Source: Vitreoscilla sp.
GTDB lineage: Bacteria > Pseudomonadota > Gammaproteobacteria > Burkholderiales > Neisseriaceae
Direction of reading: 5' to 3'
Length of the DNA stretch: 64,000 nt
Assembly: GCA_030150505.1 (NCBI GenBank)
Contig: JASLFS010000029.1
Coordinates: 15,710-79,709 of the forward strand
How positions within the stretch are numbered: the stretch's first letter is position 1; each line of letters opens with the position of its first letter. This document shows, one piece after another, positions 17,692-25,635 of this stretch. A program made the translations under genes and the position numbers. Under the pieces are notes generated by a model, which had not been told where the DNA came from, made no database searches, and saw nothing but the letters and a program-made list of their open reading frames with translations.

Positions 17692-18114
17692 ATGGCATAT
17701 TTGTGGTTAAAACTTTTGCATATCTTTTTTATTATTGCTTGGTTTGCTGGTTTATTCTACTTACCACGTATATATGTCAATTTAGCACAAGCTCCTGTGG
17801 CAACAACAGAATACAATCGCCTTTTGGGAATGGCTAAACGCCTATTTAAGTTTATGACACCTTTAGGGGTTCTAGCACTTATTTTTGGCATTATTATCCC
17901 CATTATTATGGATTGGTGGAGCATGGGCTGGGTACATTCAAAAGTTACCATTGGTGTAATCTTATTAGCGTACCAAGGGTATTGCTGGAAACTACTGCAA
18001 GATTTCCAACAAAATCGAAACATGCATAGCCATAAATGGTATCGTTATTTTAATGAAATACCAGTGGTTATCATGGCTTTTGCTCTATATCTAGTCATTT
18101 TCAAACCATTTTAG
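17692..18114 (+). CDS. hemJ: protoporphyrinogen IX oxidase HemJ
   Basis: 140-residue membrane protein of the HemJ (UPF0093) family that oxidises protoporphyrinogen IX in heme synthesis. Starts MAYLWLKLLHIFFIIAWFAGLFY-like, with the conserved His in helix 1 and LPRIYV following; WVHSKVTIGVILL carries the conserved Lys; the C-terminal helix follows YFNEIPVVIM. ATG at 17692 is chosen because the family starts this way; an in-frame GTG exists at 17680. Close to hemL, with a CYTH gene between. Confidence 0.88.
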   Translation: MAYLWLKLLHIFFIIAWFAGLFYLPRIYVNLAQAPVATTEYNRLLGMAKRLFKFMTPLGVLALIFGIIIPIIMDWWSMGWVHSKVTIGVILLAYQGYCWKLLQDFQQNRNMHSHKWYRYFNEIPVVIMAFALYLVIFKPF

Positions 18115-18120
18115 TTTCCA

Positions 18121-18132
18121 TTCAGGCAGCCT
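18121..18132 (-). repeat. DNA uptake sequence, exact 12-mer
   Basis: TTCAGGCAGCCT (AGGCTGCCTGAA on the minus strand), overlapping the 5' arm of the hemJ terminator. Confidence 0.88.
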
Positions 18133-18154
18133 GTTAGCTAAACAGCTGCCTTTT
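18124..18154 (+). terminator. terminator after hemJ, built on an uptake sequence
   Basis: AGGCAG-C-CTGTT, loop AGCTA, AACAG-CTGCCT then TTTT. The 11-pair stem has one bulged C. Confidence 0.78.
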
Positions 18155-18183
18155 AATTGATTTTAAAACCAGAAAGTGAAGCC

Positions 18184-18666
18184 ATGTCTATTGAAATTGA
18201 ACGCCGATTTTTATTAAAAAATGACAACTGGCGTGGTCTTGTTGAGCCTATTTCAATGCAGCAAGGCTACTTAAACGTAGAAAAAGAACGTACTATTCGC
18301 GTACGAATTGCTGGTAATCAAGCTTGGTTAACCTTAAAAAGTGCCATCTCTGATATTTCTCGTCATGAACTAGAATATTCCATTCCAGTAGAAGATGCTC
18401 AACTTATTTTTAATAATATGTGCCAATTCTCTCTCGAAAAAAACCGTTATGTTATCGATTTTGAAGGCTTCACATATGAAGTAGATGAATATTTTGGTGC
18501 CAACGCACCATTAATTGTTGCAGAAATAGAATTACCAGATGAATCAACACCATTTACCAAACCAGAATGGTTAGGTAAAGAGATCACTTCCGATGCCCGT
18601 TTTACCAATGCTTATCTAAGCAAGTATCCATACTCCAGCTGGAATGATGAATCTGATGGTCAATAA
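18184..18666 (+). CDS. CYTH domain protein (triphosphate tunnel enzyme-like)
   Basis: 160 residues. The N-terminal signature IEIERRFLL gives the ExExK/R-type metal/phosphate motif; further tunnel residues occur in TIRVRIAGNQAWLTLK, RHELEYSIP and VAEIELPDE. Single-domain bacterial proteins of this type hydrolyse inorganic triphosphate or have weak cyclase activity; no CHAD domain is present. ATG at 18184 is preferred over 18157 because it has GAAAGTGAA upstream and begins at the conserved motif. hemL follows after 25 bases, so the two may be co-transcribed. Confidence 0.85.
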   Translation: MSIEIERRFLLKNDNWRGLVEPISMQQGYLNVEKERTIRVRIAGNQAWLTLKSAISDISRHELEYSIPVEDAQLIFNNMCQFSLEKNRYVIDFEGFTYEVDEYFGANAPLIVAEIELPDESTPFTKPEWLGKEITSDARFTNAYLSKYPYSSWNDESDGQ

Positions 18667-18691
18667 GCCTCATAGCCATAAAGGATAAATA

Positions 18692-19975
18692 ATGAACCGC
18701 AATGAACAATTATTTAACGAAGCCAAAAAATACATTCCTGGCGGCGTTAACTCACCAGTACGAGCCTTTGGTAGTGTTGGTGGCGTCCCTCGCTTTATCA
18801 AAAAAGCACAAGGTGCATATGTTTGGGATGAAAACAATCAACAATACATCGACTATGTTTGTTCTTGGGGACCAGCCATTGTTGGTCACGCTCACCCTGA
18901 AGTCATCGATGCGGTACGTGAAATTGCATTAGATGGTCTATCTTTTGGCGCTCCAACAGCCGCCGAAGTTGATATTGCCCGTGAAATTTGCACAATATTG
19001 CCAAGCGTTGAACAAGTTCGCTTAGTTAGTTCAGGCACAGAAGCAACCATGAGTGCCATTCGCCTAGCTCGTGGTTTCACTGGTCGCGATACCATCGTCA
19101 AATTTGAAGGCTGCTACCACGGTCACTCAGATAGCCTATTGGTTAAAGCTGGTTCAGGTTTACTAACATTTGGTAACCCTAGCTCGGCTGGCGTCCCTGC
19201 TGACTTTACCAAACATACTTTGGTCTTGCGTTATAACGATGTTGAGCAATTAAAAGAAACGTTTGCCAACCTTGGCGATAGCATTGCTGGCGTTATTTTA
19301 GAACCATTTGCCGGCAACATGAACTTAGTCAAACCAACAGCTGAATTCATTCAAACCTTACGCCAATTGACCGAAAAACACGGCACCGTTTTAATTTACG
19401 ATGAAGTCATGACTGGCTTTCGTGTTGCTCTAAAAGGCGCACAATCGCTACATGGCATTACACCAGATTTAACAACAATGGGTAAAGTCATCGGTGGCGG
19501 CATGCCATTGGCTGCATTTGGTGGCAGAAAAGACATTATGGCGTCTATTTCGCCATTAGGTGGCGTATACCAAGCTGGTACTCTTTCTGGCAATCCAGTT
19601 GCAGTAGCTGCGGGCTTAAAAACATTAGAAATCATTCAACGCGATGGCTTCTATGAAAATTTAACAGCACGCACACAACAGCTCATCAACGGTTTCAAAG
19701 CAGCAGCTCATGATGCAGGAATTGAATTTTCTGCCGATTCAGTTGGTGGTATGTTCGGTTTATATTTCAGTAGCCAGCTACCGCAAAGCTATCAAGATAT
19801 GGCCAATACCAATACTGAAGCATTTAAACAATTCTTCCACGGTATGTTAGAACACGGCGTGGCATTTGGTCCATCAGCATTTGAAGCTTGCTTCATGTCT
19901 GCAGCCCACACGCCAGAATTAATTGATGAAACCATTGCCATTGCAAAAACAGTCTTCCAAAGCATGGTTAAATAA
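18692..19975 (+). CDS. hemL: glutamate-1-semialdehyde 2,1-aminomutase
   Basis: 427-residue PLP enzyme that makes 5-aminolevulinate from glutamate-1-semialdehyde in the C5 heme pathway. Seen: PGGVNSPVRAFGSVGG at the start, SSGTEATMSAIRLARG (PLP phosphate binding), IYDEVMTGFRVA (Asp for the pyridine nitrogen), and TMGKVIGGGMPLAAFGG with the PLP Lys. Ribosome-binding site AAAGGA upstream. Full length. Confidence 0.97.
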   Translation: MNRNEQLFNEAKKYIPGGVNSPVRAFGSVGGVPRFIKKAQGAYVWDENNQQYIDYVCSWGPAIVGHAHPEVIDAVREIALDGLSFGAPTAAEVDIAREICTILPSVEQVRLVSSGTEATMSAIRLARGFTGRDTIVKFEGCYHGHSDSLLVKAGSGLLTFGNPSSAGVPADFTKHTLVLRYNDVEQLKETFANLGDSIAGVILEPFAGNMNLVKPTAEFIQTLRQLTEKHGTVLIYDEVMTGFRVALKGAQSLHGITPDLTTMGKVIGGGMPLAAFGGRKDIMASISPLGGVYQAGTLSGNPVAVAAGLKTLEIIQRDGFYENLTARTQQLINGFKAAAHDAGIEFSADSVGGMFGLYFSSQLPQSYQDMANTNTEAFKQFFHGMLEHGVAFGPSAFEACFMSAAHTPELIDETIAIAKTVFQSMVK

Positions 19976-19983
19976 TCAGCATA

Positions 19984-20012
19984 AAAAAACCTCGCACTTA
20001 GCGAGGTTTTTT
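19984..20012. terminator. bidirectional terminator between hemL and the M50 protease gene
   Basis: AAAAAACCTCGC, loop ACTTA, GCGAGGTTTTTT. A perfect 12-pair stem with T runs in both directions. Confidence 0.92.
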
Positions 20013-20022
20013 ATTTTGGCAC

Positions 20023-20676
20023 TTACAATAAAATTTGTACAAACGATGTTATTAAACCCATCAAAAGCATCATGAATGGGAACATAATTTTACTCAAAAT
20101 CCCGGTTACCAATAAGCCCAAAATAATCCATGTTCCATAAGGCTCAATTTTCTGGAATTGCATGGAAGCACGAGCTGATAAAAAAGTATCAACAAAACGC
20201 CCTCCATCCAATGGCAAAATCGGCAACATATTCAACACAAAAAGCATGATATTAATTTGAATACCAAATGTGGACATCAAAGACAACGGCTCGCTAAATG
20301 TATTATTCATTTTATAAGACAGCACCAAAAGCAATGCCCAACCAACAGCCATAATCAAATTCGACAATGGACCCGCGATTGATACCATTCTCATGCCCAT
20401 ACGCACATCTCTAAAGTTACGAGATATCACCGGAACAGGTTTTGCCCAACCAAAGATAAAGCCACCAGGCATCAACGACATCAAGACTGGCACAAGAATC
20501 GTCCCAACAGGGTCAATATGACTAATGGGATTCAGCGTTAAACGACCTAATTGTTCTGCCGTTCTATCACCATAGTGCCGTGCCATATAGGCATGTGCTG
20601 CCTCATGCACTGTAATGGCAAACAACAATGGCAAAATCATGATAATAATATTAGCAAGATTAAAATTTTCAAACAT
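20023..20676 (-). CDS. site-2 protease (M50) family membrane protein
   Basis: 217 residues with about five to six helices. Zinc motif HEAAH at H24/H28 in helix 1 and the second metal motif LNMLPILPLDGGRFVD. Likely an intramembrane metalloprotease of the small YwhC-like group lacking PDZ domains; substrate unknown. ATG at 20676 is chosen over TTG 20682. Last gene of a five-gene minus-strand run that starts at 22552. Confidence 0.88.
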   Translation of the reverse strand: MFENFNLANIIIMILPLLFAITVHEAAHAYMARHYGDRTAEQLGRLTLNPISHIDPVGTILVPVLMSLMPGGFIFGWAKPVPVISRNFRDVRMGMRMVSIAGPLSNLIMAVGWALLLVLSYKMNNTFSEPLSLMSTFGIQINIMLFVLNMLPILPLDGGRFVDTFLSARASMQFQKIEPYGTWIILGLLVTGILSKIMFPFMMLLMGLITSFVQILL

Positions 20677-20690
20677 ATGCAATGTAATCC

Positions 20691-21311
20691 TTACAATCCA
20701 AGTACACTAATATCACCCTTACCCTGGCGAATTAATTCAATCGTTTCGGTCATATCAATTACAGTAGTTGGCTCATTTCCACACCAGCCACCATCAATAA
20801 TCACATCAACTTGATTATCCAAAACATCACGAATTTCATATGCATCACTTGGCGCATAATCTTCATGTGGCAACATTAACGTACAAGACAACATCGGCTC
20901 ACCTAACTCAGCCAATAATGCCTGAGCAATTTTATTATCAGGCACACGCACGCCAATGGTTTTTCGTTTTGGATGTAAAGTGCGACTTGGCACTTCTTTA
21001 GTCGCCTGTAAAATAAAGGTATAACTGCCCGGCGTTGCTGCTTTTAATAACCGAAACTGGCTATTATCAACTTTGGCATAAGTACCAATTTCACTTAAAT
21101 CATGGCAAACCAACGTTAAATGATGTTTTAAATCCATTTGGCGGATTTGTAAAATACGCTCCATCGCCGTTTTGTTACCTAGCTCACAGCCCAATGCATA
21201 ACAAGAGTCAGTCGGGTAAATAACAACCCCACCTTTACGAATCACTTCTACAGCCTGACGAATTAATCGCTCTTGCGGATTCTCAGGATGAATACTTAAA
21301 AACAATGCCAT
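20691..21311 (-). CDS. yciO: YciO family protein (Sua5/YrdC superfamily)
   Basis: 206 residues from ATG 21311, which lies 5 bases after the rnm stop; the longer frame would run into rnm. The sequence tracks E. coli YciO closely (KGGVVIYPTDSCYALGC; TPGSYTFILQATKEVP; KRKTIGVRVPDN; GEPMLSCTLMLP). The superfamily binds dsRNA and makes threonylcarbamoyl-AMP, but YciO itself does not replace TsaC well. The rnm-yciO order matches E. coli. Confidence 0.9.
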   Translation of the reverse strand: MALFLSIHPENPQERLIRQAVEVIRKGGVVIYPTDSCYALGCELGNKTAMERILQIRQMDLKHHLTLVCHDLSEIGTYAKVDNSQFRLLKAATPGSYTFILQATKEVPSRTLHPKRKTIGVRVPDNKIAQALLAELGEPMLSCTLMLPHEDYAPSDAYEIRDVLDNQVDVIIDGGWCGNEPTTVIDMTETIELIRQGKGDISVLGL

Positions 21312-21316
21312 GACGT

Positions 21317-22162
21317 TTACTCTTTCTCTATATCCAATGACCATCGTTGCCAAATTGGCTTACAAATGGGTGGCAATGCTGGTGGTTTTCCCAAAGTGCA
21401 ACCTTCGCCAATATTATGGAAATCACTGCCAAGGCTTGCATACATATCAAATCGCTCTGCGAGCAGAGCAAAATTTAAAATCTCATTCACGCTATGGCTG
21501 CCTGAACCCACTTCGATACCAACACCGCCTAAATCCTTAAACTCCTGAATCAACTCACGCATTTTTGTTGCGCTCATTTCATAACGTGCAGGATGAGCAA
21601 TAATCGCATCTCCTCCCGCAGCAGTAATCCACGTTACCACATCAGCCAATGATGCCCATTCATGCTTAACATAAGCACTTTTGCCATCACCTAAATATTT
21701 TTTAAAAGCCTGCTGCATATTGCGAACAAGCCCTTGCTCTAATAAAAAACGGGCAATATGTGCTCGGCCAACCATTTCAGGGTTTCCTGCCTTGGCTAAA
21801 GCACCTTCATACACACCTTCAATGCCTTGCTTAGCAAGTTTCTCACTAATTCTCGCTAAACGCTCCTGTCGACCTGAGCGCACCTGCTTAAGATTGTTAT
21901 CTAAATCCAGATTATTTGCATCGAAATTCAATCCAACAATATGAACAACCTTACCTTGCCAAGTCACTGATGCTTCAACACCATTAATAAACGTCATGCC
22001 CAGCTGATTGGCTTTTGCCCTTGCTTCAGCCAAACCACCAAGGTGATCATGATCCGTTAATGACAATACTCGGCAACCATTGTCATACGCAAGTTGAACA
22101 ACATCCGTAGGATTCAATCCACCATCGCTAATATTAGAATGACAATGTAAATCAATACTCAT
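21317..22162 (-). CDS. rnm: PHP-family phosphoesterase / 5'-3' exoribonuclease RNase AM
   Basis: 281 residues of the PHP fold. Metal motifs: DLHCHSNISDGGL, LSLTDHDHLGG, FINGVEASVTW, IIAHPARY and SLGSDFHNIG. The E. coli homologue (YciV/TrpH, RNase AM) matures 5' ends of rRNA and degrades short RNA, and hydrolyses 3',5'-bisphosphonucleotides. The ATG overlaps the stop of the small OXD-like gene as ATGA. A one-mismatch uptake sequence lies at 21495-21506. Confidence 0.9.
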   Translation of the reverse strand: MSIDLHCHSNISDGGLNPTDVVQLAYDNGCRVLSLTDHDHLGGLAEARAKANQLGMTFINGVEASVTWQGKVVHIVGLNFDANNLDLDNNLKQVRSGRQERLARISEKLAKQGIEGVYEGALAKAGNPEMVGRAHIARFLLEQGLVRNMQQAFKKYLGDGKSAYVKHEWASLADVVTWITAAGGDAIIAHPARYEMSATKMRELIQEFKDLGGVGIEVGSGSHSVNEILNFALLAERFDMYASLGSDFHNIGEGCTLGKPPALPPICKPIWQRWSLDIEKE

Positions 22163-22320
22163 GATTCTGCTTTCTGCTGTTCTTTTAATTGACGTTGCTG
22201 CTCATCATACAATCGCTTATCACGATAATACATTTCCCAAATGCATGCTTCACCACAATCACTACCGCAGCATTCCCAGTCTGCAGGCTGCTCTGGCTCA
22301 GGCAATAATGGCTCACTCAC
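22159..22320 (-). CDS. tiny OXD-like (oxidoreductase-like N-terminal domain) protein
   Basis: A 53-residue frame translated by eye from GTG 22320. It reads VSEPLLPEPEQPADWECC then GSDCGEACIWEMYYRDKR and a charged Gln-rich helix. The P-x-P ... D/W-E-CC-x-S-x-C-x3-C-x-W-x-x-Y pattern is that of the oxidoreductase-like domain (PF09791 type), with four clustered cysteines possibly binding metal or a cluster. It overlaps the S4 gene's end by 8 bases and rnm's start by 4 bases, so it is translationally coupled in the operon. Upstream GTG codons in frame leave the exact start open. Confidence 0.78.
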   Translation of the reverse strand: MSEPLLPEPEQPADWECCGSDCGEACIWEMYYRDKRLYDEQQRQLKEQQKAES

Positions 22321-22552
22321 TACCAGCACCAGCCTTAACAGTAATTTTTATTTGCTCTTCTGCAATCACAATCACTTCATCAGCAACAATTTTAGCTGTT
22401 TTACGGGTTTCAACTGCACCATTGCGCGTCACAAACCCTTCTTGTATTAAAATTTTCGCATGCCCGCCAGTTTGCGCAGCACCCGTTACTTTTAATAAAT
22501 CACATAATGCAATATATGCATGATTTTCTAAATAAAATACCTCTTCGTTCAT
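22313..22552 (-). CDS. S4-domain RNA-binding protein (YbcJ-like)
   Basis: 79 residues that form a single S4-like domain: YIALCDLLKVTGAAQTGG, then KILIQEGFVTRNGAVETRK with the Gly/Arg RNA-binding turn, and a VIVIAEEQIKI strand. Small stand-alone S4 proteins bind structured RNA, commonly ribosomal. First gene of the S4 / OXD-like / rnm / yciO / M50 run; the RNA-related partners rnm and yciO fit an RNA-processing theme. Confidence 0.87.
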   Translation of the reverse strand: MNEEVFYLENHAYIALCDLLKVTGAAQTGGHAKILIQEGFVTRNGAVETRKTAKIVADEVIVIAEEQIKITVKAGAGSE

Positions 22553-22593
22553 AATAACCTTCTATTTAATTTTTTTAAGTTCCAATATGTAGA

Positions 22594-23007
22594 CTATTGT
22601 CCTAAAAAGGATAAATCCATTATATAAGCTTTTGGATTGTCTAAATCTACTTTTACACGTACAGTTTCAGTCAGTTTTGCTGATGGGTCTTGTTTTAACG
22701 GCTGACTAATAAACGTGTATACTTGCCCTGTGCGAGGGTGGCTCCACTGGCTAATAATTTCATACTGATGAATATCACCACTGTCATGTTTTCTCGTCCA
22801 ATGGCGAACATCGACAACAGTGCTATCAACAACTTGCCCCATTTTTAATGCATGTTGCTCAGCTTGATATTTTGGCAATAGCACCCATACAAATAAAATA
22901 GCAATAACAGCACTGCTTAACCACGAAATAATATGTGGCTGCATAATACTCACAATTAAACTCAAAATAAAAAAGAAGCCAGCTAACCACAAGACAACAA
23001 CAGACAT
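22594..23007 (-). CDS. DUF3592 domain membrane protein
   Basis: 137 residues with two membrane helices in the first 45 residues and a beta-rich DUF3592-like domain (VDSTVVDVRHW; YEIISQWSHPRTGQVYTF; VKVDLDNPKAYIMD). Function unknown. It is divergent from the nitroreductase gene, with 52 bases between, and is separated from the S4 gene by 41 bases. Confidence 0.72.
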   Translation of the reverse strand: MSVVVLWLAGFFFILSLIVSIMQPHIISWLSSAVIAILFVWVLLPKYQAEQHALKMGQVVDSTVVDVRHWTRKHDSGDIHQYEIISQWSHPRTGQVYTFISQPLKQDPSAKLTETVRVKVDLDNPKAYIMDLSFLGQ

Positions 23008-23059
23008 GGTATTCCCTTCTAAGAGATATTTTGTGTTTCCGTTTTAGGATATTTGACGA

Positions 23060-23692
23060 ATGAGCTTACTCACCGATTTACAATGGCGCTATGCCACCAA
23101 GCAATTTACTAGCCAAGCTGTTCCTCAAGAAAAATTAAACTATATTCTTGAAGCTGCACGACTTGCACCTTCTTCAAATGGTTTACAGCCTTATCATCTT
23201 TTTGTTGTACCACAAGGAGAGCTACTTGAGAAACTAGCCAAACTCACTTATGGCAATAAGCAATTATACACTTGCTCGCACGTTATCATCTTCACTGCTT
23301 GGGATAATTATAGTGAAGATAGAATCAACGAATATTTTTCTCGTCAAAATTCAGAGCGTCAATTAGATGACAGCATGACAGATTCAACACGCTTACGCAT
23401 TATTACCCAAACACAAGCACTAACCGAACTAGAAAACTTCCACCATGCGGCAAAACAAAGTTTTTTAGCTGCTATGTGCGCCATGGTTGCCGCAGCAGAA
23501 CAAGAAATTGACTGCACACCAATGGAAGGTTTTGAAAACGACAAAGTAGATAATCTGCTTAATTTATCAAAACAAGGCTTACGAAGCACCTTATTATTAC
23601 CAATTGGCTATCGAGATGAAGAAACAGATTGGTTATTAAGCATGAAAAAAGTACGCCGCCAAATGGATGACTTCATTACCATTTTAAAATAA
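23060..23692 (+). CDS. nitroreductase-family NAD(P)H-dependent flavoprotein
   Basis: 210 residues of the NfsB-like FMN-binding fold: RYATKQFTSQAVPQEKLNYI at the start, ARLAPSSNGLQPYHLFVV (FMN phosphate contact), and LLLPIGYRDEETDWL near the end. Likely a homodimeric oxidoreductase for quinones or nitro compounds. Divergent from the DUF3592 gene and convergent with pyrI across a strong terminator. Confidence 0.92.
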   Translation: MSLLTDLQWRYATKQFTSQAVPQEKLNYILEAARLAPSSNGLQPYHLFVVPQGELLEKLAKLTYGNKQLYTCSHVIIFTAWDNYSEDRINEYFSRQNSERQLDDSMTDSTRLRIITQTQALTELENFHHAAKQSFLAAMCAMVAAAEQEIDCTPMEGFENDKVDNLLNLSKQGLRSTLLLPIGYRDEETDWLLSMKKVRRQMDDFITILK

Positions 23693-23702
23693 AAACCCAT
23701 AT

Positions 23703-23741
23703 AAAATAAAGCCCATATTTTTAATATATGGGCTTTATTTT
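23703..23741. terminator. bidirectional terminator between the nitroreductase gene and pyrI
   Basis: A perfect 16-pair inverted repeat, AAAATAAAGCCCATAT and its complement, with a 7-base loop and T runs on both strands. Confidence 0.92.
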
Positions 23742-23746
23742 GTTCA

Positions 23747-24196
23747 TTAACGAGCAACAACCAAATCTCGACTATACGTCTTTTCACAAAAATGGCATTT
23801 CAGCTTCGTTATACCAAAACGATGTTTCACGTGAAAATAACTATTCACCGGCTCAGAATGCGAAGCACAATTGCTATTTGGGCAACGAAAAACCTTTTTG
23901 ATTTCACTTGGCAAGCTTAATTGGTGCTTTTCAACAATCTGGTAATTCTTAATCACATTCACAGTGGCTTGAGGTGCAAACAAAGCCAATTTATTAGCAT
24001 CTTCTTGTGTAAAAAAGACATTGGTTACTTTAATGATATCTTTTTGTTCCATCGCGCTACTGCGTAAATTAAAACCAACAGTCACACGCTCACCCAAATC
24101 ATTTAAACCAAATTGACGCAAAATTTCCAAACCTTGGCCAGCAGGAATATGGTCAATCACCGTACCATTGGTTAACGCTTCAACACTTAATTCCAT
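23747..24196 (-). CDS. pyrI: aspartate carbamoyltransferase regulatory chain
   Basis: 149-residue allosteric subunit of aspartate transcarbamoylase that binds CTP/ATP. N-terminal nucleotide-binding domain with NGTVIDHIPAGQGLEIL, C-terminal zinc domain with four cysteines in FRCPNSNCASHSE and KLKCHFCEKTYS (C-x4-C...C-x2-C). Starts 11 bases after pyrB, same operon. Its presence means a feedback-regulated dodecameric enzyme, as in enterics and Neisseria. Confidence 0.97.
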   Translation of the reverse strand: MELSVEALTNGTVIDHIPAGQGLEILRQFGLNDLGERVTVGFNLRSSAMEQKDIIKVTNVFFTQEDANKLALFAPQATVNVIKNYQIVEKHQLSLPSEIKKVFRCPNSNCASHSEPVNSYFHVKHRFGITKLKCHFCEKTYSRDLVVAR

Positions 24197-24207
24197 GTCA
24201 TTATTCC

Positions 24208-25128
24208 TTACACTTCTTGATTCAGCACTAATGCTAACAATGCTTGGCGTGCAAACACACCATTTTTAGCTTGCTCAAAATAAAATGCTTGCGGTGTTTC
24301 ATCAACATCATTTGCGATTTCATCCACCCTTGGTAAAGGATGCATAATCCGCAAATTATCTTTGGCCTTTTGCAACATAGCGGCATTCAAATTAAACTGG
24401 CCTTGAATTTTCAAAAACTCTTGCTCATCAAAGCGTTCTCTTTGCACACGAGTCATGTATAGAATATCAACTAACTCAACCGCCTCTTCCAAAGAAGACA
24501 AAGTTTGATATTGAACCCCTGCCTCATCTAACTCTTCACAAATATATTCTGGCATCGCCAATTGTGAAGGAGAAACGAAATAAAACTCACAATCCCAATG
24601 ACTCAATGCTTGTGCAAGAGAATGCACCGTTCTGCCATATTTCAAATCACCCACTAAGGCAATTTTCAACCCACTGAGTGTTCCTTGTGTTTCATAAATT
24701 GAAACCAAATCCAATAACGTTTGCGATGGATGTTGATTGGTACCATCTCCAGCATTAATTACCGGCACTTGGCTAAATTCACTCATCACACGAGCTGCAC
24801 CATCTTTATGATGACGTACAACAATTGCATCAGCATACCCACTAATGATTCGTGATGTATCTGCTAAAGTTTCGCCTTTCTTAGCACTGGTATTGGCACC
24901 ATCAGCAAAACCAATCACACGCCCACCTAAGCGCTGGACAGCCGTTTCAAACGACAATCGAGTACGAGTAGATGGCTCAAAAAAACAAGTTGCAATCAAC
25001 TTGTTTTCTAATAAATCATGACGAGGATTTTGTTTTAAAGACAATGCGGTTTTAACAACCAACTCTAATTCTGTTTTATCTAAATCAGAAATAGAAATAA
25101 TATTTTTTTGATATAAAGAGTTTGCCAT
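24208..25128 (-). CDS. pyrB: aspartate carbamoyltransferase catalytic chain
   Basis: 306-residue catalytic subunit joining carbamoyl phosphate and aspartate. Motifs: FFEPSTRTRLSFETA (carbamoyl-phosphate site), HPSQTLLDL, and MHPLPRVDEIANDVD with the active-site Pro-Leu-Pro. Full length. A terminator-like hairpin lies 38 bases before the ATG with no upstream gene on this strand, pointing to attenuation control. Confidence 0.98.
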   Translation of the reverse strand: MANSLYQKNIISISDLDKTELELVVKTALSLKQNPRHDLLENKLIATCFFEPSTRTRLSFETAVQRLGGRVIGFADGANTSAKKGETLADTSRIISGYADAIVVRHHKDGAARVMSEFSQVPVINAGDGTNQHPSQTLLDLVSIYETQGTLSGLKIALVGDLKYGRTVHSLAQALSHWDCEFYFVSPSQLAMPEYICEELDEAGVQYQTLSSLEEAVELVDILYMTRVQRERFDEQEFLKIQGQFNLNAAMLQKAKDNLRIMHPLPRVDEIANDVDETPQAFYFEQAKNGVFARQALLALVLNQEV

Positions 25129-25165
25129 AAAGATTCCATGAATCTGCCTTAAGCAGTTTGGTCAC

Positions 25166-25199
25166 AAAAAAAGCCGCCTATGGTTATCCATGAGCAGCC
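25166..25199 (-). promoter_or_regulatory. probable transcription attenuator in the pyrB leader
   Basis: On the minus strand GGCTGCTCATGG, loop ATAA, CCATAGGCGGC, then seven T. The stem has one mismatch and a few G-T pairs. Since the nearest upstream gene is on the other strand, this terminator can only act within the pyrBI leader. A five-codon frame ATGGCTGCTCATGGATAA overlaps the 5' arm. Confidence 0.65.
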
Positions 25200-25313
25200 A
25201 TTTTTATTAAGGCATTAAGGTGATATTGTATCATTAGCTTGTAATTTTAGCGCTTACTTTATGCGTTTTTATTCAAGAAATATCTTTTTATTCTAATGAA
25301 ATAAAGGAACAGT

Positions 25314-25595
25314 ATGTATATTATCGAGTTAACCTACCATGCAGAACCATCTGAAATTGAGCCATTAAGAGAAGCTCATATGCAATGGGTTAAAAAATAT
25401 TTTAATAATGGGTATTTTCTAGCATCAGGCCGCAAAGATACTTTAGATGGTGGCATTATTTTTGTAAAAAATATTGAACGTCATGCTCTAGATGACATTA
25501 TTGCCGAAGATCCTTTTACAAAAGTGGCAGATTATCAAATTACTGGGGTCAATATCACCAGCACACAAGACAATTTACAAGCTTTAAAGGCGTAA
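25314..25595 (+). CDS. YciI-family protein
   Basis: 93 residues of the small ferredoxin-like YciI fold: REAHMQWVKKYFNNGYFLASG with the conserved His and Gly, and EDPFTKVADYQI with the Asp/Pro/Phe motif. Activity in this family is mostly undefined. Divergent from pyrB, preceded by AAAGGAAC. Confidence 0.88.
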   Translation: MYIIELTYHAEPSEIEPLREAHMQWVKKYFNNGYFLASGRKDTLDGGIIFVKNIERHALDDIIAEDPFTKVADYQITGVNITSTQDNLQALKA

Positions 25596-25621
25596 AAAAA
25601 GCAGGGTTTCCCCTGCTTTAT
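25594..25621. terminator. terminator between yciI-like and adh genes
   Basis: AAAGCAGGG, loop TTTC, CCCTGCTTT. Flanked by seven A upstream, so it also works for the minus-strand alcohol dehydrogenase gene. Confidence 0.85.
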
Positions 25622-25635
25622 AAAAGTCTTAATGC

